Under the pieces are notes generated by a model. That model worked only from the letters and a program-made list of their open reading frames with translations, had not been told where the DNA came from and ran no database searches. DNA of 64,000 bases, from the NCBI RefSeq assembly GCF_004346195.1, contig NZ_SMAK01000007.1, forward strand, positions 1 to 64,000. The letters are read 5' to 3'. The stretch is from Tepidamorphus gemmatus. GTDB lineage: Bacteria; Pseudomonadota; Alphaproteobacteria; Rhizobiales; Tepidamorphaceae. The position numbers and the translations under genes are program-made. The stretch's first letter is position 1, and every line of letters starts with the position of its first letter. Below are positions 17,701 to 26,030 of this stretch, piece by piece.

Positions 17701-20213
17701 ACGCCCAGCATCGGCACGCCGGTCTCGATCGGCAGTTCGAGACGGCGCTCGACCGCCCGGCCGCCGCCCTCCCGCATGCGCACGTCGATGCGTGCCTTGA
17801 GCGGTCGGGTCGTGTCCGGCAATGCCGGCGCGGCGATCCTGAAGGTCGCCCTGCCGTCCGCGCCGGTGCGTGGCAGGTCGTAGAGCGGTTCGCGGACAGG
17901 TGTCACCTCCTCGTCGGCTAGGCCGAAGCGATAACCCGGCCAGTCCGGCAGTTCCGAGCTCGGCGCGACGATGATGTCGCCCTCGAGCCGCAGGTCGGCG
18001 GCAGGCGCCCCATAGAGGAAGCGCCCGTCGACCTCGGCCTCGATCGGTTCGGTGGCCGGCAGGACGGCGGCGGCGGTGGTCAGGTCGAACGTGATGCGGT
18101 CGGGCACGAAATCCTCGACGAGGAAGTCGATCGAGGCGACCGGCTGTCCCTTCGGGTCGGTATAGGCGGCCACCGTCCATGAGCCGCGCATCGCGTCGCC
18201 GATCATCGGCAGGGCGAAGAGATGCCCGCCCATGGCGTCGTCGCGGCCGATCAGCCGCCTGTCCTCGACCCCGTCAGGACGTGTGACGATCAGCGTCAGC
18301 GGCAGGCCGGCGACGGCCTGGGCGGTGTCGTCGCGGACGAGTGCCGTCAGGTTGACGGTTTCCCCCGGCCGGTAGACACCGCGATCGGTGTAGAGGAACA
18401 CGTCGAGCGGGCCGGGTGCCTCTCGGCCGGCCACGCCGCGATCGGTCAGGTCGAAGCCCGGGCGGGTCATGTCGAGGAAGGTGAAGTCGAGGCCGCCGTG
18501 TTCGGCCGTCAGCACGCCGGGCGCCATGCCGCCGGTGCCGCGGGTCAGTCCGGCAGCGAGCCGGGCGTGGCCGTCGGCGTCGGTCGTCGCCTCGCCCAGC
18601 ACCTCGTTGTTGCGCGCCAGCAGCCGCAAGGTGACGCCCGCCAGCGGCCGTGCCGTCTCCAGCGAGCGGGCGAAGACATGCAGGCCCTCCTGTCCCATCA
18701 ACGTGGTGAGGCCGACGTCGGAGACGATGAACCACTGGGTGGCGTTCGCCTCCCAGTATTCCTGCTTCGCCCCGACCGCCCTGGCGGTCATCACGTAGAC
18801 GCCGGGCCGCCGCTCGGGCAACGCCTCGTCGATCGGGAACAGCGTGGTGACGTCTCGGTTCAGTTCGTTGCGGACCTCGAGCGCGCCGCTCCAGATCTTC
18901 TCGCCCGTCTGTTCGGCGATCCGCTCGGCGTCCCAGTTGTCGAGCTGGCGCAGGAACGGGCCGTCGCCGACGATGTTGGTGAGGCCACGCGCGCCGATCC
19001 GGTAGAGCTCGATCTCGATCTGCGAGGTGTTCACCGTCACCGCCGGTACACCCCGTGCGCCGACCCGCGGCAGCACGAAGCTGCGGCCGGCGAAGCGGAC
19101 GCCGGGATTGCGGTCGGGAACGTAGATGTCGAAGTTCGAGGCGATCTCGGTCGTCTCGTCGACCACAGAGGGCACGCCGGGGCGCACCGACAGCCGGTAG
19201 CGTTCTCCGTGACGGATGCCGTCCACGCACAGCTGCTCGCCCTCGGCGGTCACCGCAGGAGGGGTGCGTCCGTCGAGCGTCACGAAGGGCGTGAAGTCGA
19301 TGCGGCCGACCTGAAGCTGTTCCGAGAACTGCACGCAGATGCGCGGATTTGGGGCATCCGAATCGATGCTGTAGTCGACGACGCGGAAGCCGTGGGTCCG
19401 CCTCAGCTCCTCGAAGGCCTCCCTCACGACCGACGAGTCGACCAGCTTCAGACTCGCCTTGTAGGCCTCGATCGCCGGCCGGTAGCGCTGCTGGCGCTCG
19501 AGGGCCTGCGCCAGCAGGTCATAGGCCTCGGCCCGGGCCGTGCGGTCCCTGGCCTCGCGGACCGCCGTCACCGCCGTCCAGACGGCCTCGCTGTTGATGC
19601 GGTAGCTGTCTTCCTCTCCCGGCGACATTGCCAGGAGTGCGCGCGCCAGACCGGTGAACACGGCGGCATCACCGGGGGCGAGCGGCACGGCACGACGGAA
19701 CAGGTCAGCCGCTGCCTCCGGATCGCCGGAATCGAGCGCCCGGCGGGCCTCGGCGATCAGCGCGCGGGCGGTCTCGCCCTGCGGCACCGGCGCAGCCCGC
19801 AGACGAGCAGCGTGGGTTGCGGCATCGTCGAGAATCCAGTCGAGCACGAAGCTGAGATCCGGCGGTGGCAGCGTCTCGACGCGGACCGTCACCTCGCTGA
19901 TCCGGCCGGCGATCGCACCCGAGAACGACTTCAGTTCGCCAGCCTCCGACTTCAGGAAGCACCAGCCGGCATTGCGGTTGTAGGTGAAGGCCTTGCAGGC
20001 CGTATCGTCGATGCAGGCCTGCTCGCACTGGTCGAGCGGGACGCCGCGCAGGGTCTGGTAATCGTGACCGTAATAGTCACCATCCTCGACGGTGACGATG
20101 CGCCGTTCGATACGGCTATCCTGGGCTTGTGCAACCGCCATCGGCGGGTCCGTGGCCAGCAAGGCACCGGACAGGAGGACCATCGAGACGAGACCCACGC
20201 GACGCAACCACAT
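14721..20213 (-). CDS. Bacterial alpha-2-macroglobulin with N-terminal PAN/apple domain
   Basis: A periplasmic protease trap of 1830 residues. Signal peptide about 1-29 without a lipobox cysteine, so the protein is predicted to be soluble, unlike the E. coli lipoprotein YfhM. Residues about 35-105 form a PAN/apple-like module with Cys63, Cys67, Cys73 and Cys85. Macroglobulin-type beta domains follow. The thioester motif is CAEQ with Cys1380 in YPYGCAEQL, so the covalent capture chemistry appears intact. It ends in a receptor-binding-like domain (VVIEVTETSDWPSKVLVVDMLPAG). It is paired with PBP1C directly downstream and is thought to protect the cell when PBP1C must repair a damaged wall. Start at ATG 20213 with GGGAGG upstream. 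Confidence 0.92.
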   Translation of the reverse strand: MWLRRVGLVSMVLLSGALLATDPPMAVAQAQDSRIERRIVTVEDGDYYGHDYQTLRGVPLDQCEQACIDDTACKAFTYNRNAGWCFLKSEAGELKSFSGAIAGRISEVTVRVETLPPPDLSFVLDWILDDAATHAARLRAAPVPQGETARALIAEARRALDSGDPEAAADLFRRAVPLAPGDAAVFTGLARALLAMSPGEEDSYRINSEAVWTAVTAVREARDRTARAEAYDLLAQALERQQRYRPAIEAYKASLKLVDSSVVREAFEELRRTHGFRVVDYSIDSDAPNPRICVQFSEQLQVGRIDFTPFVTLDGRTPPAVTAEGEQLCVDGIRHGERYRLSVRPGVPSVVDETTEIASNFDIYVPDRNPGVRFAGRSFVLPRVGARGVPAVTVNTSQIEIELYRIGARGLTNIVGDGPFLRQLDNWDAERIAEQTGEKIWSGALEVRNELNRDVTTLFPIDEALPERRPGVYVMTARAVGAKQEYWEANATQWFIVSDVGLTTLMGQEGLHVFARSLETARPLAGVTLRLLARNNEVLGEATTDADGHARLAAGLTRGTGGMAPGVLTAEHGGLDFTFLDMTRPGFDLTDRGVAGREAPGPLDVFLYTDRGVYRPGETVNLTALVRDDTAQAVAGLPLTLIVTRPDGVEDRRLIGRDDAMGGHLFALPMIGDAMRGSWTVAAYTDPKGQPVASIDFLVEDFVPDRITFDLTTAAAVLPATEPIEAEVDGRFLYGAPAADLRLEGDIIVAPSSELPDWPGYRFGLADEEVTPVREPLYDLPRTGADGRATFRIAAPALPDTTRPLKARIDVRMREGGGRAVERRLELPIETGVPMLGVRPLFADGSVPERTSAAFDVIALDPSGKRIAQRGVRWELLRVDRSFQWYRLDGSWTYDAVTYTSRVADGRIDLAADQPARLTVDVDWGRYRLEVMSPDPDGPVTSIEFTAGWYVEASDADSPDSVELTLDKPSYRVGDTARVTIAPRIAGTAIVAVIGETVLERREVDVGDAGGTVEFTVDASWAPGAYVTATVLRPMGENASLMPARAVGLAWLGIDMADRTLTVDLDLPEVVRPRGEMSVPLAVGGLAPGQQAYLTVAAVDVGILNLTGFQPPAPETWYYGQRKLAMEMRDIYGALIDGLSGEVGRLRAGGGEAAAMQGSPPTQEPVSLFSGLVTTDADGRATVSFDIPEFNGTLRVMAVAWTRDGVGHGTGDVIVRDPVVMLSSLPRFLAPGDRSRLRIDLDNTDGPAGAYVVSIDSQGPVSAGTPEPAAMLHMAEKQKAAVSVPLTATRIGQDRLRVRLAHESGLEITQDLNIGVRGAEPPLSERRVVSLAPGASLTLDGALVADRIPGSGFVSLSVTRAGALDIPAIMAALDRYPYGCAEQLTSRGMPLLYLSSVARDLGLGTEPELRERIDKAIKDVLAKQSSGGGFGLWGPTGGGDLWLDAYVSEFLTRAREQGHAVPDLAFGQALDHLSNGLAVATDVEGEGVQIAYALYVLARNKRAAISDLRYYADTRLSDFPTALAKAQLGAALALYGEAERARRAFAAALESLEGSTGSGYRSDYGSRLRDGAATLTLVAESGVGDGPIPTLLQVVDAERAGRRYTSTQEDGWMLMAAHALINRSGALRLDVDGEVVEGNLLRRYSGERLEGRPVSIRNTSDHAVTAVLTATGIPQVPRGPEANGFSITRTYYDMNGDPVPVAEVAQNDRFVVVIEVTETSDWPSKVLVVDMLPAGFEIDNPSLVGSADLAGFGWLPDDVNPAHVEFRDDRFVAAFERDGRGDREFSLAYVVRAVSPGSFVHPPVHVEDMYRPYLNARGETGRLEVLGPRP

Positions 20214-20372
20214 CCTATCCTCCCTGGGGCCGCCATGGGCCCGTTCCGGCGCATTGTGACCAAAGCCCAGCAGCGCGTCCATCTCGTTGCGGGAGGTGGC
20301 AGCAACCGACGCCCGGACATATCGTGCGCATGTTTCGTGCTGATTGCACTTCCGAACCCGGACGGACCCGCG

Positions 20373-21329
20373 ATGATCGTGATCGATTCTCCCGCCGTGA
20401 ACGAACTGCTCGACTGGCACGCGCTGGTGGCAGCACTGAGAGAGGGGCATCGCGGTGCGCGACCGCGGATCGACGACCTCTTGCAGCGCGACGGCGCCGC
20501 AGCCTTCCTGATCCGCGCCGCCTGGCAGCCGGGCGGGGCACTCGGCCTGAAGGCGGTGACCGTGTTTCCGGAGAATCCCGACCGCGACCCGCCGCTGCCG
20601 GCGGTACAGGGGCAGTTCCTGCTGTTCGATGGGCAGACCGGGCGCGTCACCGCGGCAATCGATGGCGCCGCAATCACCGCCTGGAAGACGGCGGGCGATT
20701 CGGCGCTCGGGGCGGACCTGCTGGCGCGGCCGGACATCGAGACGATGGCGATGGTGGGCGCCGGCAGCATGGCCGAACCGCTGGTCCGGGCGCATCTGGC
20801 GGTCAGACCGTCGCTGCGCCGCATCCTGATCGCCAACCGCAGTCGCAGCCGCGCCGAAGCCCTGGCGCAACGCCTTGCCGACACCGGCCGGCGGATCGAG
20901 ATCGCGGAAAGCGTGGACGCGGCCGTCGCCGAGGCCGACCTGATCAGCACAGCAACCATGAGCCACGCGCCGCTCATCAAGGGGCTGCTGCTCAGGCCCG
21001 GGGCCCATGTCGACCTCGTCGGCGCCTACACACCTGACATGCGCCAGGCCGACGACGACGTGCTGCGCCGCGGCCGGCTGTTCGTCGATGCGCGCGAGAC
21101 GACGCTGCACGAGATCGGCGAACTGAAGATCCCGCTCGCTGCGGGGGTGATCAGCGAGTCGGACGTTTCCGGCGACCTGTTCGATCTGGTGCCGGCAGCC
21201 GACCGCGGCGAAGCCGCACGCCGCTCGCCCGAGGAGATCACCGTCTACAAGAATGGCGGCGGTGCGCATCTCGACCTGATGACGGCGGGCGCGATCCATG
21301 CCGCCTGGCGGCAACGGCACCGGCTGTAG
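20373..21329 (+). CDS. Ornithine cyclodeaminase/mu-crystallin family protein
   Basis: 318 residues with a Rossmann-type NAD(P) site, MVGAGSMAEPLVRAHLAV, then ILIANRSRSRAEALAQRLAD and DLISTATMSHAPL. Family members convert ornithine to proline or reduce ketimines and amino acid imines. The catalytic ornithine-cyclodeaminase residues cannot be checked without an alignment, and many paralogues act on other substrates. It is monocistronic, divergent from the alpha-2-macroglobulin gene, and convergent with the chromate transporter 40 bp away. Start at ATG 20373; no nearby alternative in this frame has a ribosome site. Confidence 0.85.
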   Translation: MIVIDSPAVNELLDWHALVAALREGHRGARPRIDDLLQRDGAAAFLIRAAWQPGGALGLKAVTVFPENPDRDPPLPAVQGQFLLFDGQTGRVTAAIDGAAITAWKTAGDSALGADLLARPDIETMAMVGAGSMAEPLVRAHLAVRPSLRRILIANRSRSRAEALAQRLADTGRRIEIAESVDAAVAEADLISTATMSHAPLIKGLLLRPGAHVDLVGAYTPDMRQADDDVLRRGRLFVDARETTLHEIGELKIPLAAGVISESDVSGDLFDLVPAADRGEAARRSPEEITVYKNGGGAHLDLMTAGAIHAAWRQRHRL

Positions 21330-21369
21330 CTGCCCGCCCGACCCTGCCCGCCCCGCTCTGCCGGTCGGC

Positions 21370-22743
21370 TCAGACCAGCCAGGGGACGAGACTGTGCAGG
21401 GCGATTCCGGCAGCAGCACAGCCGGCGAGCACGGTGAGCGTCCCGACGCCGAAGCGGAAGACCGCCAGCAACGCCGCAGCGGCCAGCAGCGCCGAGGGCC
21501 AGTCGATCGAGGCGATGACCGGGACGTCGAGGCGCAGCCCGAAACCGGCCGCCTCGACGACCTCGGCGAACACCACATGCAGCCCGAACCACAGGGCAAG
21601 GTTGAGGATCACGCCGACTACCGCCGCCGTGATCGCCGTCAGCGCCGCGGTCAGCGACCGGTTGTGCCGCAGCCGCTCGATGAAGGGCGCCCCGAGGAAG
21701 ATCCACAGGAAACAGGGGGTGAAGGTGACCCAGGTGGTCAGCAGCCCGCCCAACGTGCCGGCGATCAGCGGCGGCAGACCGCCCGCTTCACGGAAGGCGG
21801 CCATGAACCCGACGAACTGTGTCACCATGATCAGCGGTCCCGGCGTGGTTTCGGCCATGCCGAGTCCGTCGAGCATCTCGCCCGGCGCGAGCCATCCGTA
21901 GTTCTGCACGGCCTCCTGTGCCACATAGGCCAGTACCGCATAGGCGCCGCCGAACGTCACCACCGCCATGACGCTGAAGAACGCGGCGAGCTGCGCGAAG
22001 ACGTTGGCAGGTCCAAGCGCGATGACAAGGCCGGCGACCGGCGCCAGCCACAGCGTCAGCAGCACCGCGGAGAGCCGGAAGGCGGCGGCGCGGTCGACGC
22101 GCGCGTGATCGGGAACCTCCTCGCCGAGAATCGTCCCCGCATCCGCGACGGTCTGCCCGCCCAGCAGGCCGTGACCGCGGCCATCGGCGAAGGCCGGCAG
22201 GTTGGCGCGGGCACCGAGATAGCCGACGAGCCCCGCCACGAGAATGATCAGCGGGAAGGGCAGGTTGACGGCGACGATGGCGACGAACGAGGCGGCGGCG
22301 ATCGCCACCATCGCTCCGCTGCGCAGGGCACGCCGACCGATGCGGACGACGGCCTGCGCGACAATCGCCAGCACTGCGGCCTTCAGGCCGAAGAACAGGG
22401 CCTCGACGAGCCCGACATTGCCGTAGAGGGCATAGATCCAGCTCAGCGCCATGATCGCCGCGGCGCCCGGCAACACGAACAACAGACCGGCGATGATGCC
22501 GCCGGGAGTGCGGTGCATCAGCCAGCCGACATAGACGGCCAGCTGCTGCGCCTCGGGTCCCGGCAGCAGCATGCAGTAGTTGAGGGCATGCAGGAAGCGG
22601 GTCTCGCCGAGCCAGCGGCGCTCCTCGACGAGGATCCGGTGCATCATCGCGATCTGGCCGGCCGGACCGCCGAAGCTCAGCAGGCCGATCCGGGCCCAGA
22701 CCCGTGTCGCCTCGGCAAGGGTTGGATGCGGGGGGCGTGTCAT
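21370..22743 (-). CDS. chrA: Chromate transporter, ChrA family (long-chain)
   Basis: Inner-membrane exporter of chromate or a related oxyanion, 457 residues with two homologous halves. Both carry the family sequences: ARIGLLSFGGPAGQIAMMHR and LPGPEAQQLAVYVGW in the first half; VMAVVTFGGAYAVLAYVAQ and ETTPGPLIMVTQFVGF in the second. An insertion of about 35 polar residues lies between the halves (FADGRGHGLL to HARVDR). AAGGAG precedes the ATG at 22743. It stands alone; no chrB or chrF-type gene is seen. It may serve basal sulfate/chromate homeostasis. Confidence 0.9.
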   Translation of the reverse strand: MTRPPHPTLAEATRVWARIGLLSFGGPAGQIAMMHRILVEERRWLGETRFLHALNYCMLLPGPEAQQLAVYVGWLMHRTPGGIIAGLLFVLPGAAAIMALSWIYALYGNVGLVEALFFGLKAAVLAIVAQAVVRIGRRALRSGAMVAIAAASFVAIVAVNLPFPLIILVAGLVGYLGARANLPAFADGRGHGLLGGQTVADAGTILGEEVPDHARVDRAAAFRLSAVLLTLWLAPVAGLVIALGPANVFAQLAAFFSVMAVVTFGGAYAVLAYVAQEAVQNYGWLAPGEMLDGLGMAETTPGPLIMVTQFVGFMAAFREAGGLPPLIAGTLGGLLTTWVTFTPCFLWIFLGAPFIERLRHNRSLTAALTAITAAVVGVILNLALWFGLHVVFAEVVEAAGFGLRLDVPVIASIDWPSALLAAAALLAVFRFGVGTLTVLAGCAAAGIALHSLVPWLV

Positions 22744-23209
22744 GCCGCGCGCTCCTTGCGCCGCGTGGAGGGCGGGATACGGGTCTCGCCAAGGCAGATC
22801 TCGGACAGACGTTTGAGCCTCGACGCAGCTGAGGCGGCGGGTGCCGGATCGGCCCGATCGTCCGCCGGCGTCTGGCAGGGCGCGCGCAAGGCCATGCGGT
22901 CTGGTAGCCGGAAGCGGGTGGCGGCGCAATCGGGATGATCTCGTCAGACCGGCCAGGGCCCGTCGGGCACTGTCGTACCACCCCAGCTGCGCAACTCTCG
23001 TCGCGAACCGACAGCGCATCTATACACGCTGCCGAGGTGCTCGACGCCGGTCTTCCATATCGCCCTGACAATCATGAGTCTTGCGATATGATCGAACGTT
23101 CCAACGTCCGCCTCCCGTCGGACCTCCCCACCGCACCCGACGCAACGGCGCGATCAGGGCGACTCTCCACCGACACCCGATCTGACAGATCCGGTCCGGC
23201 CGGGCACCC
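22744..23209. other. Intergenic region upstream of chrA and downstream of the XRE gene
   Basis: About 466 bp, no gene seen. The frame continuing upstream from ChrA to 23019 reads as Arg/Ala-rich filler. The region holds the promoter-like sequence at 23065-23092, and a hairpin (GATCT/AGATC, 23179-23191) immediately downstream of the XRE stop that may act in termination. No T tract. Confidence 0.5.
23065..23092 (+). promoter_or_regulatory. Sigma70-like promoter without a downstream gene
   Basis: CTGACA (23065-23070), 16 bp, then TATGAT, close to consensus. It is followed on the plus strand by no recognisable open frame for at least 115 bp before the opposite-strand XRE gene. A GAACGTTC palindrome (23094-23101) sits at the expected transcription start. 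It may drive a small RNA or antisense transcript. Confidence 0.35.
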
Positions 23210-24073
23210 TCATACCTCTTCCTCAAGCTGCGCGATCCGCGCCGCCGCCTCGTGCGGGTTGACCACCGCCTGGCGGATCAGGCTGTCGAAGCGGTCGATC
23301 AGGGTGCGGATGTGCTCGGTGGCGTTGAGGACGAGGTACATGTCGCCCATGTAGATCGCCGCACGCTGCGGACCGAAGATGGTCATCGGCGCGGAGAAGG
23401 TTCGGCGGGCATCATAGAGAAACAGCCGGAAGGTCGGATAGAGCTCGTCGAGAAGGCGGGCCATCCGAGCGAGCTGGGCGCGCCGCTCGGCTGCACCGAG
23501 ACCGGACCACATGCCCTCGCCGCGGGCAAAGGAGACGAGACGCTGCAGCGGCATGCAGACCTCCATGTCGGTTTCCGGTCTGCGGGTGTAGGCCAGATAG
23601 GAACCGGCGTCGGCGATCGAGGCCTCGATGCGCGCGTCCGGCTCCCGGCCGAGCTCGTAGCGGATCACCGCCTCGGTGCGCAGCAGATCCGGCAGCGTCG
23701 CCGGGACGTAGCGGATCTTGAAGCCCGTTGCCTCGCGCCGCCAGTGCTGCAGACGGGAATCGTCGATGCCGGAGGCGCCGAGCTCGATGGCCAGCATCGG
23801 CGCGATCTCGGCCGACAGCCGCTCGCTCTGGCTGATGCCGAGCAGCCAGTCGAGGCTGACGCCGTGGGCGCTGGCGATGGCGACCAGCGTCTCGGCGCGC
23901 GGCAGGCGCACGGCGCGCTCGGACATCAGCTGCGAGAGGGCGGAGCGATCGAGGCCGATCGTCGCGGCAAAGGCCGACTGGCCGAGCCCGGCGCGGCGCA
24001 TGACGCGGGCCAAACGCTCGCGGAAGACGGCGCCGAGATCGCGCTTGTCCACTTTTCTCACCGCCTGTTGCAT
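23210..24073 (-). CDS. XRE-family transcriptional regulator
   Basis: 287 residues. The N-terminal helix-turn-helix (about 15-85) reads RAGLGQSAFAATIGLDRSALSQL with a VSLDWLLG tail; the C-terminal 200 residues are a regulatory domain that I do not recognise, containing FKIRYVPATLPDLLRTEAVI and APMTIFGPQRAAIYMGDMY. The protein may sense a small molecule and control the divergent desaturase operon; the intergenic region is 95 bp. ATG 24073 is chosen because the helix-turn-helix starts close after it, although the ribosome site is weak. Confidence 0.82.
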   Translation of the reverse strand: MQQAVRKVDKRDLGAVFRERLARVMRRAGLGQSAFAATIGLDRSALSQLMSERAVRLPRAETLVAIASAHGVSLDWLLGISQSERLSAEIAPMLAIELGASGIDDSRLQHWRREATGFKIRYVPATLPDLLRTEAVIRYELGREPDARIEASIADAGSYLAYTRRPETDMEVCMPLQRLVSFARGEGMWSGLGAAERRAQLARMARLLDELYPTFRLFLYDARRTFSAPMTIFGPQRAAIYMGDMYLVLNATEHIRTLIDRFDSLIRQAVVNPHEAAARIAQLEEEV

Positions 24074-24168
24074 TTCATCATCGTTTCTACAGAATGTACA
24101 CCAAACGCAACGAACTATCACCGTTGTCGCCTTGAATCGCTGCGGTCCGATCGCCGACACTCGCCGGC
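24074..24168. promoter_or_regulatory. Divergent promoter region, XRE regulator and desaturase
   Basis: Contains TGTAC/TGTAG direct half sites on the minus strand (24090-24106 region) and a CAACG/CGTTG pair (around 24109-24127). Plausible autoregulation and control site, but the elements are short. Confidence 0.3.
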
Positions 24169-25122
24169 ATGGGGGACTATCCGCACGAGGAACTGGCGGT
24201 TTCCGCCGCCGTGGCGGCCGGGGCCCGGCGCCGGCGCCGGCGCGAGATCGAATGGCCAACCTTCCTGGCTCTCGCAGGCTGCTATGCGGTCTGGGCGGCG
24301 GCGATCTGGTGGCACGCGAGCCTGACGCTGTGGCTCGCCGCGCCGCTTGCCGCCTATTGCGTCGCGTTGCAGTCCTCGCTGCGGCACGAGGCGCTGCACG
24401 GCCATCCGACCCGGTCGCTGGCAATCAACGAGGCGCTCGTCTTCCCGCCGCTGTGCCTCATGATCCCCTACCGGCGGTTCCGCGACACGCATCTTCGGCA
24501 TCACCACGATTCCCGACTGACCGACCCCTATGACGATCCGGAATCCTGGTATCTGGCCGAGCGGGACTACCGCGCGCTGCCGGCACCGGTCAGGCTGCTG
24601 CTGAAAGCGAACACGACGCTCGCCGGGCGGCTGGTGCTCGGCCCGCCGCTGTCGGTCGTCGGGCTCGTGCGCCACGACATCCGGGCAATGCGCGCCGGCG
24701 ACCGCAGGATCGCCGCCGCCTGGGCGCTGCATGCCGCCGGGGCGGCGCCCGTCCTCGCCTGGATCGAGCTGTCGGGTTTCGGGATGCTGACCTATCTGCT
24801 GGCGGTTGCCTGGCCTGGTCTGGCGCTGCTCATGCTGCGCACCTTCGCCGAGCACCGGGCCGACCCCGAGGTGGCGCGGCGCACGGCGATCATCGAGGCC
24901 TCGCCGATGCTCGCCTTCCTGTACCTCAACAACAATCTCCACTACGTCCACCACCAGCGCCCGCGCGTGCCCTGGTACCAGCTTCCGGCCGTCTACCGGG
25001 CCGAGCGGGAGAGGTTCCGGGCCGAGAACGGCGGCTACGGCTTCGACGGCTATGCCGACCTGGCCCGCCGCTATCTTCTCAGGTGCAAGGAGCCGGTGGC
25101 CCATCCCTTCCTGAGGCGCTAG
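24169..25122 (+). CDS. Membrane fatty acid desaturase family protein
   Basis: A di-iron integral membrane protein, 317 residues. The three histidine boxes that bind the diiron centre are present: HEALH, then HLRHHHDS, then HYVHHQ. Four predicted membrane helices lie around residues 30-65 and 185-225. Arg-rich N-terminus (about 22-28). The family inserts double bonds or hydroxylates lipids; the substrate cannot be told. It is followed after 10 nt by a PhnD-like protein gene, and the XRE regulator is divergent. ATG at 24169. Confidence 0.85.
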   Translation: MGDYPHEELAVSAAVAAGARRRRRREIEWPTFLALAGCYAVWAAAIWWHASLTLWLAAPLAAYCVALQSSLRHEALHGHPTRSLAINEALVFPPLCLMIPYRRFRDTHLRHHHDSRLTDPYDDPESWYLAERDYRALPAPVRLLLKANTTLAGRLVLGPPLSVVGLVRHDIRAMRAGDRRIAAAWALHAAGAAPVLAWIELSGFGMLTYLLAVAWPGLALLMLRTFAEHRADPEVARRTAIIEASPMLAFLYLNNNLHYVHHQRPRVPWYQLPAVYRAERERFRAENGGYGFDGYADLARRYLLRCKEPVAHPFLRR

Positions 25123-25132
25123 TCTTGCCGGC

Positions 25133-25933
25133 GTGATCGCGTCGCTGCCGATGTATGACTGGCCGGAGCTGCGCCCGGCGACCGATGCGTTGTGGCGCGC
25201 GCTCGCCGCAGCGCTGTCGCGGCGGGGCATCTCCGCGCCATCCGGCCTCGACCGCGAGGGCGATCGCCATGCGCAGTGGCGCGATCCGGCGCTGCTGCTG
25301 TCCCAGACCTGCGGCTACCCCTTTGTGACCGCACTGAAGGGCTGGCTTCGGCTGGTGGCGGTGCCGATCTATACCGCCGAGGGGTGTGCCGGTCCGAGCT
25401 ACCGAAGCGTCGTCTTGGTGCGGGCAGACGATCCGGCGCGCGGCCTGGCGGACCTGCGCGGACGCATCGTTGCCTACAACTCGGTCGACTCCCAATCCGG
25501 CTATTCGGCCATGCGCGCACTTGCCGCGCCGCTGGCGCGCGAAGGCCGGTTCTTCGCCGCGGCGGTCGAGACCGGCTCCCATCTGGCCTCGATGGAGGCG
25601 GTCGCCGACGCCGGCGCCGACTGTGCCGCGATCGACTGCGTCTGCTGGGCGATGGCCGAGCACTATCGCGGCGACCTCGCCAGCCGCCTCCGGGTGATCG
25701 CCTGGAGCCCGCCGGCACCCGCCCTGCCCTTTGTCACCTCGGCCCGGCGCTCCGAGCTGGAGATCGCGCAGATCCGGGCTGCGGTGCTCGAGACGCTGGC
25801 CGACCCGGCAACGGCGGACGTGCGCAGGTCGCTGTTCCTGGCAGGTGCCGAGATACCTTCCGACGCGGCCTACGATGCCATTCTCGCGATGGAGGCGAAG
25901 GCGGTCGCCGCGGGCTATCCGGCGCTCGGCTGA
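25133..25933 (+). CDS. PhnD/SsuA-family binding-protein-like, cytoplasmic
   Basis: 266 residues with the fold of phosphate/phosphonate ABC binding proteins: an early MYDWPELRPATDALWRAL segment, then PYRSVVLVRADDPARGLADL-like and RIVAYNSVDSQSGYSAMR motifs, and DAGADCAAIDCVCW. It has no signal peptide and no transporter genes next to it, so it probably works as a cytoplasmic sensor or enzyme-like binding protein. GTG 25133 is used; ATG at 25151 is the alternative. It is likely cotranscribed with the desaturase. Confidence 0.75.
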   Translation: MIASLPMYDWPELRPATDALWRALAAALSRRGISAPSGLDREGDRHAQWRDPALLLSQTCGYPFVTALKGWLRLVAVPIYTAEGCAGPSYRSVVLVRADDPARGLADLRGRIVAYNSVDSQSGYSAMRALAAPLAREGRFFAAAVETGSHLASMEAVADAGADCAAIDCVCWAMAEHYRGDLASRLRVIAWSPPAPALPFVTSARRSELEIAQIRAAVLETLADPATADVRRSLFLAGAEIPSDAAYDAILAMEAKAVAAGYPALG

Positions 25934-26030
25934 GTGCACATCCACGGCGATCTATCCCTTTGCCAATCCGGCGGTTAGCCCGCATTCTGCCGACCATCCG
26001 GCCCCGCAGCGGCACGCAAAGGAAAACGCC

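Noticed and set aside
18222-20372. Upstream extension of the ornithine-cyclodeaminase-like frame
   Set aside because: The extension runs antisense to the macroglobulin gene and lacks any domain; the family start fits ATG 20373.
22744-23019. N-terminal extension of ChrA
   Set aside because: ChrA family proteins begin near MTRPPHPT-like sequences; the added part is low complexity and lacks a ribosome site.
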